From Planctomycetota bacterium (GTDB lineage: Bacteria; Planctomycetota; Phycisphaerae; WQYP01): a DNA stretch of 12,987 nt. A program made the translations under genes and the position numbers. The DNA lies in contig JAJZCU010000015.1 of assembly GCA_021828935.1 (NCBI GenBank), positions 1 to 12,987 on the forward strand. The letters run 5' to 3'. Under the pieces are notes generated by a model that was given only the letters and a program-made list of their open reading frames with translations, did no database searches and had not been told where the DNA came from. Shown here in pieces: positions 1 to 7,497 of the stretch. Every line of letters starts with the position of its first letter. Position 1 is the first letter of the stretch.

Positions 1-23
1 TGTTCTTCTTCACGCAGCGGGCG
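1..23. other. Inverted duplicate of permease-gene 3' end at window edge (probable chimera)
   Basis: All 23 bases are the exact reverse complement of 575-597, inside the 3' end of the MalG-type permease gene. Read on the plus strand from position 3 they encode FFFTQRA in the same frame as residues 306-312 of that permease, then the match stops at base 24 and an unrelated frame runs to a stop at 117-119. The abrupt junction and the position at the very edge suggest a fold-back assembly or amplification artefact. A second permease gene lying to the left is possible but the protein after FFFTQRA does not look like a permease C-terminus. Confidence 0.75.
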
Positions 24-156
24 GCGGCAAAACCCCGGCCAAGGCATTGTCGTTACCCAGATTTTGCAAGTCGATATCTCCCAGGAAGCAACATCAGTTT
101 ATTGCAGCGACGCCAATAGATCGGAGCCGCATTTCCGTTTGGCCGTGGCGACCAGA

Positions 157-301
157 CGAACCGCGGATGACGCGGATGAACGCGGATATGACGAAGTTTT
201 TTCTGGCCCGTTGCCCATGGTTCCGTTGGCAAGGTTCGGCTATCGGCCCGTCCCCCCATCCGCGTCATCGGCGTAATCAGCGGTTGATAATATTGGAGCC
301 G
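157..301 (-). repeat. Degenerate dispersed repeat, inverted copy
   Basis: Three CGCGGAT units occur at 162-168, 171-177 and 181-187. Positions 236-301 align, in reverse complement, with 7851-7926: both share the words CCCATCCGCGT, CGTAATCAG and ATTGGAGCCGC. This is the same repeat family that fills 4660-5000 and 7707-8100, here on the opposite strand. The short open frames across it are not credible genes. The remainder of 24-535 shows no recognisable gene, tRNA or strong terminator. Confidence 0.7.
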
Positions 302-535
302 CGCTGCAATTTGGCGGCGACGGTCAGGAGAACCGCGGTTGAATAAACAGAGTCGCGTCCGTGCGATCTCCATGATCTATTTTCTAAATCCATGCCTATA
401 ACAGACGGCAAAGCCATCGTTTACGGGGGAAAGCACAAGAAGATGTGGGGAATGACAAGGCCAAGGCCGGGGCTATATAGATACATCGCAGCGCCGCCCG
501 GCGTGCATCCGCGGAATTATCCTCCACCGGAAAAA

Positions 536-1510
536 TTATCCTTTCACCCCGGAAAGCTTCACCCCCTGGATGAACGCCCGCTGCGTGAAGAAGAACAGGA
601 TGACGATCGGCAACGTCATTAACAGGGACATGGCCATCAGCGGGCCCCAGTTGCTGCTGTACTGCCCCTGGAACATCGTCAGGCCAATTGAAAGCGTGTA
701 CTTGCGGTCGTTCATTAAATAAATCAGCGGGTTCAGGAAATCATTCCATGAATTAATAAATGTGAACAGCGCGACGATCATCAATGCCGGCACGGACAGC
801 GGCACGATCAGCCGGGCCCAGATGCCAAAGTCGCTGCAGCCGTCCAGCCGGGCGGCCTCCAGCAGGGAAGGCGGTACGGAGCGGTAAAATTGCCGCAGTA
901 GGAAGACAAAAAATGCGTTGGCAAAAAAGGTCGGCACAACCAGGGGCAGAATGGTGTTGATCCAGCCAAAATCCTTGAATAATAGAAAAAGCGGAATCAT
1001 GGTCACCTGCCCCGGAATCATCATGGTCGAAAGCATCACCCAGAACAGCGCTTCGCGCCCGCGCCACGGGATGCACGCCAGCCCATATGCCACCAGGGAA
1101 CAGCTCAGCACCGTGCCCAGCACCGACAGGCCGCAGATCACCAGCGTGTTGGCCAGATAGCGCAAAAACGGAAACTCCGCGAAGCCCTGACGGTAGTTAT
1201 TCCAATCCAAATAGACCCGGTCTTGCAACCGCTTCGGCGGCACGGATAGCGTCTGTTTCGCCTTGCCCGATTGCCCCATTAACTGCACTTGAATCTGCCC
1301 GTGATGATGCGACAACGGCCGCACGCGTACAATTTTTCCGTCATGCCGGATGAACCAGGCCTTGGGAATAGGATCGGCGCTGTCGGTCTGCACATGGTCC
1401 GCCACTTTCAGCGACGTGCTGAGCATCCAGATAAACGGCGCGCAAAATACAACCGACAGCGCCACCAGCGCCAGGGTTGCCAGCAAAATGGGCCATATCT
1501 TAAATTTCAT
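536..1510 (-). CDS. Carbohydrate ABC transporter permease, MalG/UgpE type
   Basis: 324-residue inner-membrane subunit of a binding-protein-dependent sugar importer; it pairs with the upstream permease to form the channel. The EAA loop that docks the ATPase is visible at residues 218-241 (EAARLDG...P), and the family C-terminus FFFTQRAFIQGVKLSGVKG ends the protein. Hydrophobic segments lie near 8-30, 117-145, 155-178, 183-206, 240-262 and 288-308, as expected for six helices. An unusual stretch of about 45 residues (roughly 53-97), strand-rich and polar, is inserted between helix 1 and the DWNNY motif, where relatives have a short loop. The start is supported by GGGAG nine bases upstream. It is the last gene of a three-gene operon, 36 bp after the previous stop. 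The substrate cannot be read from sequence. Confidence 0.93.
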   Translation of the reverse strand: MKFKIWPILLATLALVALSVVFCAPFIWMLSTSLKVADHVQTDSADPIPKAWFIRHDGKIVRVRPLSHHHGQIQVQLMGQSGKAKQTLSVPPKRLQDRVYLDWNNYRQGFAEFPFLRYLANTLVICGLSVLGTVLSCSLVAYGLACIPWRGREALFWVMLSTMMIPGQVTMIPLFLLFKDFGWINTILPLVVPTFFANAFFVFLLRQFYRSVPPSLLEAARLDGCSDFGIWARLIVPLSVPALMIVALFTFINSWNDFLNPLIYLMNDRKYTLSIGLTMFQGQYSSNWGPLMAMSLLMTLPIVILFFFTQRAFIQGVKLSGVKG

Positions 1511-1546
1511 GACTACAAACTCCCGGACCGCCGCGGGCGCCAGCCC

Positions 1547-2473
1547 TCACGAATGGTAATACACAAACCGATTTGACAACTTCATCACGCCCACGGTGGC
1601 GGTGAGGATAATAACAAACATGATCCACGCCATGGCCGAAGTGTATCCCAGGCGGTACTGCGTGAACGCTGTATTAAACAATTCCAGGGAATAGAACAGC
1701 GTGCTTTGGTTGGGGCCGCCGCTGGTCATGATAAAGGCCTGCGTAAACACCTGCACCGCGCCGATCATCCCCATGATGCCGGTGAACAGCAGCACGGGGG
1801 AAATCATCGGCAACGTGATGTGCCAAAGCCGCCGCCAGGCCCGGGCGCCGTCCAGCGAAGCGGCCTCGTACAATTCCATGGGCACATCCTGCAGCGCCGC
1901 CAGGTACAGCACCATGCCGCCGCCGCACCCCCAGACGGACATTAAGATCAACGCCGGCTTGGACCACACTTCGCTGGTCAGCCAGCCCGGGATAAAACCC
2001 TCGGGCAGACCAATAAATCGCAGAAATTCATTGATAAGCCCCTGCTGCGGATTAAGAATCTGGTTCCACAACACGCAGGAAGCCACCAGAGGCACCACGG
2101 TGGGCAGAAAAAACATGGTGCGGAAGAAGGCCATGCCCTTGATTTTCAAGTTCAACAGCAACGCCAGAATCAGTCCCGCGAAGATGCCCAGTGGCACGGC
2201 AAAAATGGCATAATAAGCCGTGTTCCACACGGACAGCCAGAACCGCGGGTCATGCATTAAATTTTGATAATTACGCAGGCCCGCCCAGCGCGGCCGGCTG
2301 AAAATCGAATAATGACACAGGCTGTAATACAGCGACATGCCCACCGGATACGCCGTGAAGGCCAGCAGTCCAACCAGCAGCGGCAGGCAAAAGGCCAGAC
2401 CGACAGGCCAGCGATTTTCGCGCGAGGATCTGAACCGACGACCGGCCCGCGGAATGTCAACTTTTTCATTCAT
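1547..2473 (-). CDS. Carbohydrate ABC transporter permease, MalF/UgpA type
   Basis: 308-residue inner-membrane permease. An N-terminal polar segment (1-22) precedes a first helix (about 23-48), and the six-helix core carries the EAA loop at residues 203-226 (EAASLDGARAW...LP), the ATPase contact site. The FTQAFIMTSGGP stretch near 243-254 is typical of UgpA/LacF-type permeases. Its start overlaps the stop of the solute-binding-protein gene by eight bases (ATGAATGA), indicating translational coupling; AAGGCGG lies eight bases before the ATG within the upstream gene. It should heterodimerise with the 536-1510 product. Length is normal for the family. Confidence 0.94.
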   Translation of the reverse strand: MNEKVDIPRAGRRFRSSRENRWPVGLAFCLPLLVGLLAFTAYPVGMSLYYSLCHYSIFSRPRWAGLRNYQNLMHDPRFWLSVWNTAYYAIFAVPLGIFAGLILALLLNLKIKGMAFFRTMFFLPTVVPLVASCVLWNQILNPQQGLINEFLRFIGLPEGFIPGWLTSEVWSKPALILMSVWGCGGGMVLYLAALQDVPMELYEAASLDGARAWRRLWHITLPMISPVLLFTGIMGMIGAVQVFTQAFIMTSGGPNQSTLFYSLELFNTAFTQYRLGYTSAMAWIMFVIILTATVGVMKLSNRFVYYHS

Positions 2474-3863
2474 GCGGCAAACCGCCTTTCGCCTGCGCCT
2501 TCAATCGCCGGGCCACGCCGCGCATCACTTCCACCAGGCGGGCCTTGGCCTTGGCGTTGGCTTCATCGAGCGCCTGGCGCGGCGTGTGATGTTCATAAAA
2601 TACCTGGTCGCACGCGCGGTCCAGCAGTTCCATGAGATACCCCTGCACCGGCATGAGCGAACGGGCGTGCGTGGTGCGCGAAACGATGTGGTAATAGACC
2701 ATCAGGTCTTTGTTATGCCGAATGCTTTTATAATAAGGGCTGTACCTGAAGGCGGGAAACTGGCCCATGTTTTTTCCGGCGGCCATGGTCGCGGCGCGGG
2801 AGGTACACATCCAGCGGATGAACGTGAACGCCGCGGGCTTGGGCTTTCTGCCGCGCGGAATGGCCAGCGAAAAGCCGCCCAGCCACGCCGTGGGATAGTG
2901 CCCGTGTGGCCCGGCGGGTATGTACGCCAGGCCGTAGTCCAGCGTGGGGGCGTCTTTCTTCATGTTAAAATACTGCTGAATGTGCAGCAGCGTCATGGCC
3001 ACCCGGCCCATGAAAAACGGGCTGCTGGCCGTGCCCACAAAATTGCTCTGGAAACCGGCCACCCGGCTGATGCCCAGCCGCCGCGCCCAGGAGGCCATCC
3101 ACGTTAAGCCGTGGATATTCTCCGGCGCGTTGACCGTCACGCGGCCAATAAGCCGTCCCGGCGCCGGCAGTTGATAAAAATTGCCGCCAAAGGCATAGGC
3201 CCAGTTGAACATGCTGTTGGCGTTGCCCCACTCCCACGGAATTAATCCCAGGCGTACAATGCGCCCCGACGGGCGGATGTCCGTGAGTTTTTTCATATCA
3301 TAGTCGAGTTGTTTCACGGTCCGGGGCGGCTGGTTGGGCGGCAGGCCGGCCTCGCGGAACAGCGTCTTGTTCCACGCCAGGGCGAAGTTCGGGTCCGCCC
3401 CCCACGGCAGCGCGTACACATGGCCGGCGAAGACGCTTTCCCGCCAGCGCGGCAGCCAAAAATCGTGCCCCGTGATCCCCGCCTTTTTTACCTCCGGCGT
3501 AATATCTGTCAGCGCCCCACGGGCCGCCCATTCGGCCATCTGCTGGCCATCAACAAAAGTCACATTCGGCGGAACGCCCCCGGCAATGGCCAGAAACAGT
3601 TTTTGGCTGCTGGTCAAATTATTGGTGGCATAAGAAAGGCGTACATGAATCAATGGGTGAGTCTTCTGAAACGTGGTGACGATGGCCTGCAGTTGCCGCC
3701 GTGATGAGCCGCCAAATGGCTCCCAAACGGTGATCGTGGACACCCCCGCGCGCGGGCTGCGCCGCTGACAGCCGCCCAGAATCAAAACGCCTGCAAGAGC
3801 CAGCCCAAAACGCAACCGCGGGCATAGCGCCGCCCCCTGCGATTTCTGGTTGCCATGATTCAT
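2466..3863 (-). CDS. Extracellular solute-binding lipoprotein, family 1 (sugar ABC importer)
   Basis: 465-residue periplasmic binding protein expected to capture a sugar and deliver it to the two permeases. The start at 3863 was chosen over an upstream in-frame start at 4061 because it gives a clean type II signal peptide: Arg-containing n-region, hydrophobic core, and lipobox LGGC with Cys32 as the lipidated residue. The ~66 residues gained by the earlier start look like translated leader. After the signal come ITVWEPFGG and an FQKTHP segment, the typical opening of UgpB/MalE-like proteins, and a later LPWGADPNFALAWNKTLFREAG stretch is characteristic of the family. The ribosome-binding site is weak. 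It is the first gene of the operon and overlaps the next gene by 8 bp. Confidence 0.92.
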   Translation of the reverse strand: MNHGNQKSQGAALCPRLRFGLALAGVLILGGCQRRSPRAGVSTITVWEPFGGSSRRQLQAIVTTFQKTHPLIHVRLSYATNNLTSSQKLFLAIAGGVPPNVTFVDGQQMAEWAARGALTDITPEVKKAGITGHDFWLPRWRESVFAGHVYALPWGADPNFALAWNKTLFREAGLPPNQPPRTVKQLDYDMKKLTDIRPSGRIVRLGLIPWEWGNANSMFNWAYAFGGNFYQLPAPGRLIGRVTVNAPENIHGLTWMASWARRLGISRVAGFQSNFVGTASSPFFMGRVAMTLLHIQQYFNMKKDAPTLDYGLAYIPAGPHGHYPTAWLGGFSLAIPRGRKPKPAAFTFIRWMCTSRAATMAAGKNMGQFPAFRYSPYYKSIRHNKDLMVYYHIVSRTTHARSLMPVQGYLMELLDRACDQVFYEHHTPRQALDEANAKAKARLVEVMRGVARRLKAQAKGGLPHE

Positions 3864-3937
3864 CGCGATATCCAACCGACGCGCCGAGAATCCCAAATTC
3901 CGTGAAAACCAGACTCGTAGAGGGCAGCGCCGGTAAT

Positions 3938-3954
3938 GCCAGGCCGGACCTGGC
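3938..3954. promoter_or_regulatory. Short palindrome in operon leader
   Basis: GCCAGG (3938-3943) and CCTGGC (3949-3954) form a perfect 6-bp dyad with a 5-base spacer, 75-91 bases before the solute-binding-protein start. It could be an operator half-site pair or a small leader hairpin. Nothing else supports either role. Confidence 0.25.
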
Positions 3955-3968
3955 GGAAATTTGGCGTG

Positions 3969-4001
3969 CCTGCGACTTTGCTTTTTTGCAGTCAACGCAG
4001 G
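3969..4001. promoter_or_regulatory. Imperfect inverted repeat over a possible -35, upstream of sugar-transport operon
   Basis: Outer arms CCTGCG (3969-3974) and CGCAGG (3996-4001) are perfectly complementary. Inner bases GACTTTGC and GCAGTC continue the symmetry imperfectly around a T tract. On the minus strand a TTGACT hexamer lies inside it, about 120 bases before the solute-binding-protein start; no convincing -10 follows. A repressor operator over the promoter is plausible, as sugar importers are often controlled this way, but no regulator gene is adjacent. Confidence 0.3.
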
Positions 4002-4123
4002 TGACGCAAGGTTAATTGAGACCTGGAGATCAATTGCCAGACGCCGCGCGGAACAGCCCAATAGCCAGCCCCCGGGAAAGCTGGGTGTTTCTCCTGGCTA
4101 ATCGCCCGCATGCTCGCCATCGG

Positions 4124-4564
4124 TCACTGAAAGTACTCAGGATTGGCGCCCAGCAGGCCTACCGTGGCGCCGTACTGGCGCAGAATTCGCGTCGCCCGGC
4201 TGTTGATAATCAGCAAAATAATAAGTCCCAGCAGCGGAATCAACGAGAAGATTCCCATCAAGATGCCAACCCCGACGCTGTACACCTTGGTGGCCAGCAG
4301 GAACACAAAAATGGTGCCGACAATGTACGCGGCAAGGAGGGGCAATCCGATAAACAAGCGGAGCGACGGCACGACAACCATGGCGACGTAACCGATGATT
4401 TCGGCCAAAATACAGATCATCATCCATCGTTGATAGGTGGCAATGTCTATAAGTTGTTCTCGGCTGCGTTCGCCGCTGGTCCCTGGCGCAACCGGCGCGC
4501 TTGACGCACCAGGGCCGCCTGGCGTGGCCGACGGGTCTGGCGTAACTGGCGGAATCTGCGTCAT
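4124..4564 (-). CDS. Small three-helix membrane protein, function unknown
   Basis: 146 residues. A Pro/Ala/Ser/Gly-rich cytosolic-looking N-terminus (1-33) is followed by three hydrophobic segments near 46-65, 69-91 and 96-120, then a basic C-terminal stretch NSRATRILRQYGATVGLLGA. The ending (LIPLLGLIILLIINSRAT...LLGANP) resembles small uncharacterised membrane proteins from many bacteria, recalled as a pattern rather than a named family. Starts at 4573 (GTG) and 4570 (ATG) are in frame, but AAGGGG sits eight bases before the ATG at 4564, favouring that one. It is 260 bp upstream of the sugar-transport operon on the same strand, and the inverted repeats between them suggest separate transcription. 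No function can be assigned. Confidence 0.75.
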   Translation of the reverse strand: MTQIPPVTPDPSATPGGPGASSAPVAPGTSGERSREQLIDIATYQRWMMICILAEIIGYVAMVVVPSLRLFIGLPLLAAYIVGTIFVFLLATKVYSVGVGILMGIFSLIPLLGLIILLIINSRATRILRQYGATVGLLGANPEYFQ

Positions 4565-4660
4565 ACACATCACCCCTTAAAAAATTGCATTTCATTTCCA
4601 GGCCCGCGTATGATACGCGAAAATGCATCGTGACAACAGAAAAACCACGCTGGCGGCGCC

Positions 4661-5000
4661 GTTTCCGCGTTCATCCGCGTCATCCGCGGGCCCCTTGCCC
4701 GTGGTTGTGCTGCAACGGCGGCGGCGGCTTCGATTAATAAACCGCTGATGACGCTGATCACGCGGATAGGAACGACGGGAAACTTGTCTTTGCCAGAGAA
4801 AATAATTACATCACACCGTTCCGAACCAAAATGGATGCGGCGCCCCGCTGTTTTCTCGCCAACTGCCGTTTATCCATTTCCATCGTATCCGCGTCTGTCC
4901 GCGTCAGCCGCGGTTCCTCCATTGTGTCTTGGCGATTCTCGGGCGCCAAAATGGATGCCGCGCCCCGCCGCTTTTTGGGCCCACCGCAATTATCCGCCGT
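4661..5000 (+). repeat. Composite dispersed repeat block
   Basis: This block is a mosaic of modules also present at 7707-8100. 4661-4735 contains CATCCGCGTCATCCGCGG and CCTTGCCCGTGGT as at 7800-7860. 4733-4780 matches 7873-7920 (AATAAACC, CTGAT, ACGCGGAT, ACGACGGG). 4798-4870 matches 7707-7780 and 7938-8010, including ATGGATGCGGCGCCCCGCTG. A second, more decayed copy of the last module begins near 4947. Open frames over it on both strands are repeat-derived and were not called. The rest, to 5110, shows no clear feature. Confidence 0.75.
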
Positions 5001-5136
5001 TCCCGCCATTGTCTCTTGGCGGGGCCCGGTGCGATACGGCTGTTTCCACCGCGACGGCCGACGGCGTCTCGTTTCCCTTCCGCCAATTGCCACTTCGGCG
5101 GGCGACCGTTACCATGCTGCATAGTCAGGAGGCCCG

Positions 5137-5574
5137 ATGCAATTGTCCAAGCGCACGCAGTACGGGCTCCGTGCCATGATTTGTCTGGCCGACGCCTATG
5201 ACCGCGGCTTTCTGCAAACCAAGGAGCTCGCCGGGCGCGAACGGCTGCCCATGAAATTTTTGGAGTCCATCCTATCCACCCTCACGCGGGCGAATTTGTT
5301 GGTCTCCAAAATCGGCGCCACCGGCGGCTATCGGCTGGCCAAACCCCCGAAAGATATTACGCTTTCGCAGATTATCAGCCGCCTGGAGGGCAAACGGCTC
5401 TTGGAAGAACAGCAGCCGGCCCAAAACTCCGAGGGCCGGCCAGGGGAAGTGGCCGTGAGCCTGCTGCAGCAGCAGCTTTCCGATGGCCTGCGCGAGGCGC
5501 TGGAAAAAATGACCTTGGCTACGTTAAGCGAGCAGGTCAGCCAGCGCCATCCCGGCCAGATGTATTATATTTAA
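5137..5574 (+). CDS. Rrf2-family transcriptional regulator
   Basis: 145-residue winged-helix DNA-binding protein. The family opening MQLSKRTQYGLRAMICLA is present, the recognition helix region lies around 28-52, and the wing motif IGATGGYRLAKPP falls at about 59-71. IscR and NsrR carry three cysteine ligands for an Fe-S cluster around residues 90-105; here the only cysteine is Cys16, and that loop reads EEQQPAQNSEGRPGE, so a canonical cluster is not possible. It may sense something else, or act as a CymR-like regulator. AGGAGG four bases before the ATG is a strong ribosome-binding site. A terminator follows immediately, so it is probably a single-gene unit. Its target is not evident. Confidence 0.92.
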   Translation: MQLSKRTQYGLRAMICLADAYDRGFLQTKELAGRERLPMKFLESILSTLTRANLLVSKIGATGGYRLAKPPKDITLSQIISRLEGKRLLEEQQPAQNSEGRPGEVAVSLLQQQLSDGLREALEKMTLATLSEQVSQRHPGQMYYI

Positions 5575-5579
5575 CGGCC

Positions 5580-5612
5580 GATGGTCCAAGCGTCGGACCA
5601 TCAGGTATTTTT
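5580..5612 (+). terminator. Intrinsic terminator after the Rrf2 gene
   Basis: GATGGTCC (5580-5587) and GGACCATC (5595-5602) form a perfect 8-bp stem with a 7-base loop, starting six bases after the stop codon. Five T residues follow at 5608-5612, five bases after the stem, so the U-tract is slightly displaced. Confidence 0.7.
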
Positions 5613-5720
5613 CGGTGGGATACGCCGCATGGCCGTCCACCTTGATTGTTTGTTACGCGCTACAACCGGCCGTCGCCGCATGTTGTACCGCGTGCATCAC
5701 CGCGTGGAGCACCCCGGCCA

Positions 5721-6569
5721 ATGGCCCAACGCCCTGCTGTACCACCGAACCTTCCGCCGTCGCGCCTTCCCGGAGAGCTGCGTGAACGGCTGTTTCGCCA
5801 TTTTCGCTCGGCGGTAATCACAGGCCTGCTGACCCTTATCCCATTGTTTGTCACGCTGTGGATTCTCGGTTTTCTTTACGGCCGGTTCACCAGTTTCACC
5901 TATCCCATCGCGTACCGCCTGGTGGATTATCTCGCCGGCCGCAACGCCGCCCACTTTAACCCCAAGATAATCGCCCGGTACACGGCGCCGGTTTTGTCGG
6001 TCATTATCTCGCTGGCGATCATTTATTTGCTGGGCTTATTAAGCGGCTTTGTGGTGGGCAGGCAATTGCTCAACCGGGTGGAACACCTGGTGGAAAATCT
6101 GCCGCTGATCAAAGGCATCTACGGCACCACGAAGCAGGTCATCGGCGTGTTTCGCAAGGGGGGCGGCGGTTCGGGCTTTCAGCGCGTGGTACTCATGGAA
6201 TTCCCGCGGCGCGGAATTTGGACCGTGGCCTTTGTCACCGGTACCATCACCGATACCGTTTCAGGAGAGAGCTTTGTCTCCGTGTTCATACCCATGACGC
6301 CCAATCCCACCAGTGGCTTTTTTCAGATGGTGCCCGTGGCGCAAGTCCGTAACACCGATTGGACCGTTGATCAGGGCATTAAAATTGTATTAAGCGGCGG
6401 CCTGCTGGCGCCCGGGGAACTGAACTTTGGCTCCGCCACGCCCCCCGTGGTCGCGCCGGTCAACGCTTCCCCAGTGGTCATTCCCCCCGTCATTGCCTTG
6501 GACGATTCCCCTGACGACGCGCTTATTCCCCAATCCGCAGCCTCAGAACCCGCGCAATCCAACGACTAG
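5721..6569 (+). CDS. DUF502-family integral membrane protein
   Basis: 282 residues. A Pro-rich N-terminus (1-18) leads to two transmembrane helices, near 31-53 and 88-112, with a soluble C-terminal domain. Family hallmarks are HLVENLPLIKGIYGTTKQV (about 122-140) and PMTPNPTSGFFQMVP (191-205). The C-terminus from 240 is a low-complexity Pro/Val/Ala/Ser tail. A TTG start at 5646 is in frame, but the 25 residues it adds look like translated leader; the ATG at 5721 has GGAG eleven bases upstream, rather far. The DUF502 family is widespread in bacteria and plants (plant LCV-like proteins) and its biochemical role is not established. It follows the Rrf2 terminator, so it either has its own promoter or depends on read-through. 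Confidence 0.88.
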   Translation: MAQRPAVPPNLPPSRLPGELRERLFRHFRSAVITGLLTLIPLFVTLWILGFLYGRFTSFTYPIAYRLVDYLAGRNAAHFNPKIIARYTAPVLSVIISLAIIYLLGLLSGFVVGRQLLNRVEHLVENLPLIKGIYGTTKQVIGVFRKGGGGSGFQRVVLMEFPRRGIWTVAFVTGTITDTVSGESFVSVFIPMTPNPTSGFFQMVPVAQVRNTDWTVDQGIKIVLSGGLLAPGELNFGSATPPVVAPVNASPVVIPPVIALDDSPDDALIPQSAASEPAQSND

Positions 6570-6578
6570 GGACCGCCG

Positions 6579-6740
6579 AATTATCAACTGGCGCAATCGC
6601 CGATACGGGAGCCGAACACAACGTCACGGCCGAAGAATGCGACTAAACCGCGCGCCGGCAGCGCTGGGTGCATGGACTCCGGCCGCCAATGGAAGGTTAT
6701 CAAATAAACCGCTGAGGCGCCCAGAGCGCGGAGACGAGGG
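6579..6740 (+). repeat. Long direct repeat, copy 1
   Basis: Pairs with 8105-8264. A 47-bp core, 6654-6700, is identical to 8179-8225. Flanks on both sides are similar but diverged (TTATC, TGGCGCAAT and GGAGCC upstream; AAATAAACCGCTGAGGCGC downstream). It begins just after the DUF502 stop codon. No protein frame is convincingly shared, so it looks like a non-coding dispersed repeat. Confidence 0.8.
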
Positions 6741-6835
6741 GGATGCTTTGGAACCAGTGTTTAGTTCTAAATTAGTACGACTCGCTCTGTTGGACCCTTC
6801 GGACAACCGGGGCCTCTGGCGTTGCGCGTCGCATC

Positions 6836-6953
6836 CGCGACACTCCCCCAATAAGGAAAACGCCGGAAGGTTCCAAGCCTTCAGCCCCTCCGAAGACGCC
6901 GCGCGGGAGTGTGGCGCGCCGTCGGGGTGCGTTTTTGCCGTTTCAAGCGGCAA
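6836..6953 (+). other. Possible structured RNA element
   Basis: CGCGACACTCCC (6836-6847) pairs with GGGAGTGTGGCG (6905-6916) at 11 of 12 positions. Inside lies a small hairpin (GAAGG/CCTTC near 6866-6881), and just downstream TTGCCG (6935-6940) pairs with CGGCAA (6948-6953). It sits in a gene-free stretch. No known RNA family was recognised; decayed repeat or chance pairing in GC-rich DNA is also possible. Confidence 0.3.
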
Positions 6954-7155
6954 TCGCCGGGCGTTTTGGCGTTGCCGGGGCGTTGTGGGCGTCACAGTGC
7001 ATATTTCTGAAATGTAATGTGCATACGACGGCGCACGGCGTCAAAAATTCCAAACCCGTGGCCAGGCCTGTTAGCCGCCCGCGCCGGCCCATCGGGCCGC
7101 GGCGGCGACACAATTCCGCGGCGTCGCGGGGCGACCGGCGCGCAGATGGGCCGTC

Positions 7156-7212
7156 GCGCGGGGCGGATGCGTCGCGCCCCGTGCCGTCGGCGGGAGCGCC
7201 GCACATTTTTTT
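7156..7212 (+). terminator. GC-rich hairpins followed by T7, terminator-like
   Basis: GCGCGGGGCG (7156-7165) pairs with CGCCCCGTGC (7175-7184) over 10 bp with one G-U. A second stem CGGCG/CGCCG (7188-7192, 7197-7201) follows, then seven T residues at 7206-7212. This is a plausible intrinsic terminator on the plus strand. The nearest plus-strand gene ends 590 bp earlier, so it either ends a long DUF502 3' tail or an unannotated RNA. Confidence 0.45.
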
Positions 7213-7216
7213 GGTA

Positions 7217-7412
7217 GCCCGAATGGGCGCATGAAAATAGCTCTGCATGTAGCCGCAGCGCAATGCCGGGAAACCGGGATAAAAATGGTAGGAAAGTCCC
7301 CGCGGGACGGCTGAATTGGCGCGGAACGACGACGGCACATAAATGTGGAACAGGGCACCGGGCTAAAGCCACGGTGCTAAAGCTTCTTTGCGCCGCCACG
7401 CATGCACATGCG
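7217..7412. repeat. Cluster of short hairpins
   Basis: Six small palindromes lie within 200 bp: GCCC/GGGC (7217-7228); CCGG-GAAA-CCGG (7266-7277); GTCCC/GGGAC (7296-7308); CACAT/ATGTG (7336-7347); GCACCGGGC/GCC-A-CGGTGC with a TAAA loop (7355-7377); and CGCATG/CATGCG (7399-7412). The spacing and sequence look like clustered palindromic intergenic elements, not a protein gene. Confidence 0.5.
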
Positions 7413-7497
7413 ATGCACGGTATCGAATCACGCGCAGGGCGGTGGTCGGAACCGGTTTAAAAATGCGGGATCGTTTGCAATGGTAGTCGCACGATTT

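Noticed and set aside
35..56. Further similarity of the left edge to the reverse complement of about 446-471
   Set aside because: About 20 of 25 bases agree, but part of the match is a self-palindrome (GGCCAAGGCC), so it may be chance; only the exact 23 bases are relied on.
157..190. CGCGGAT triplet considered as a CRISPR array
   Set aside because: Units are 7-10 bases with a period of about 10, no unique spacers and no cas genes; it is part of the dispersed repeat.
3864..4061. Upstream in-frame start that would lengthen the solute-binding protein by 66 residues
   Set aside because: It would bury the lipoprotein signal peptide inside the protein; the inner ATG at 3863 places the lipobox correctly.
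4748..5179. Open frame of 143 codons upstream of the Rrf2 gene
   Set aside because: It covers the dispersed repeat and overlaps the Rrf2 start in another frame; composition is repeat-like and no ribosome-binding site is seen.
7285..7308. GGAAAGTCC word recalling the conserved core of RNase P RNA
   Set aside because: No other conserved RNase P segments were found nearby, and the word sits in a small repeat hairpin.
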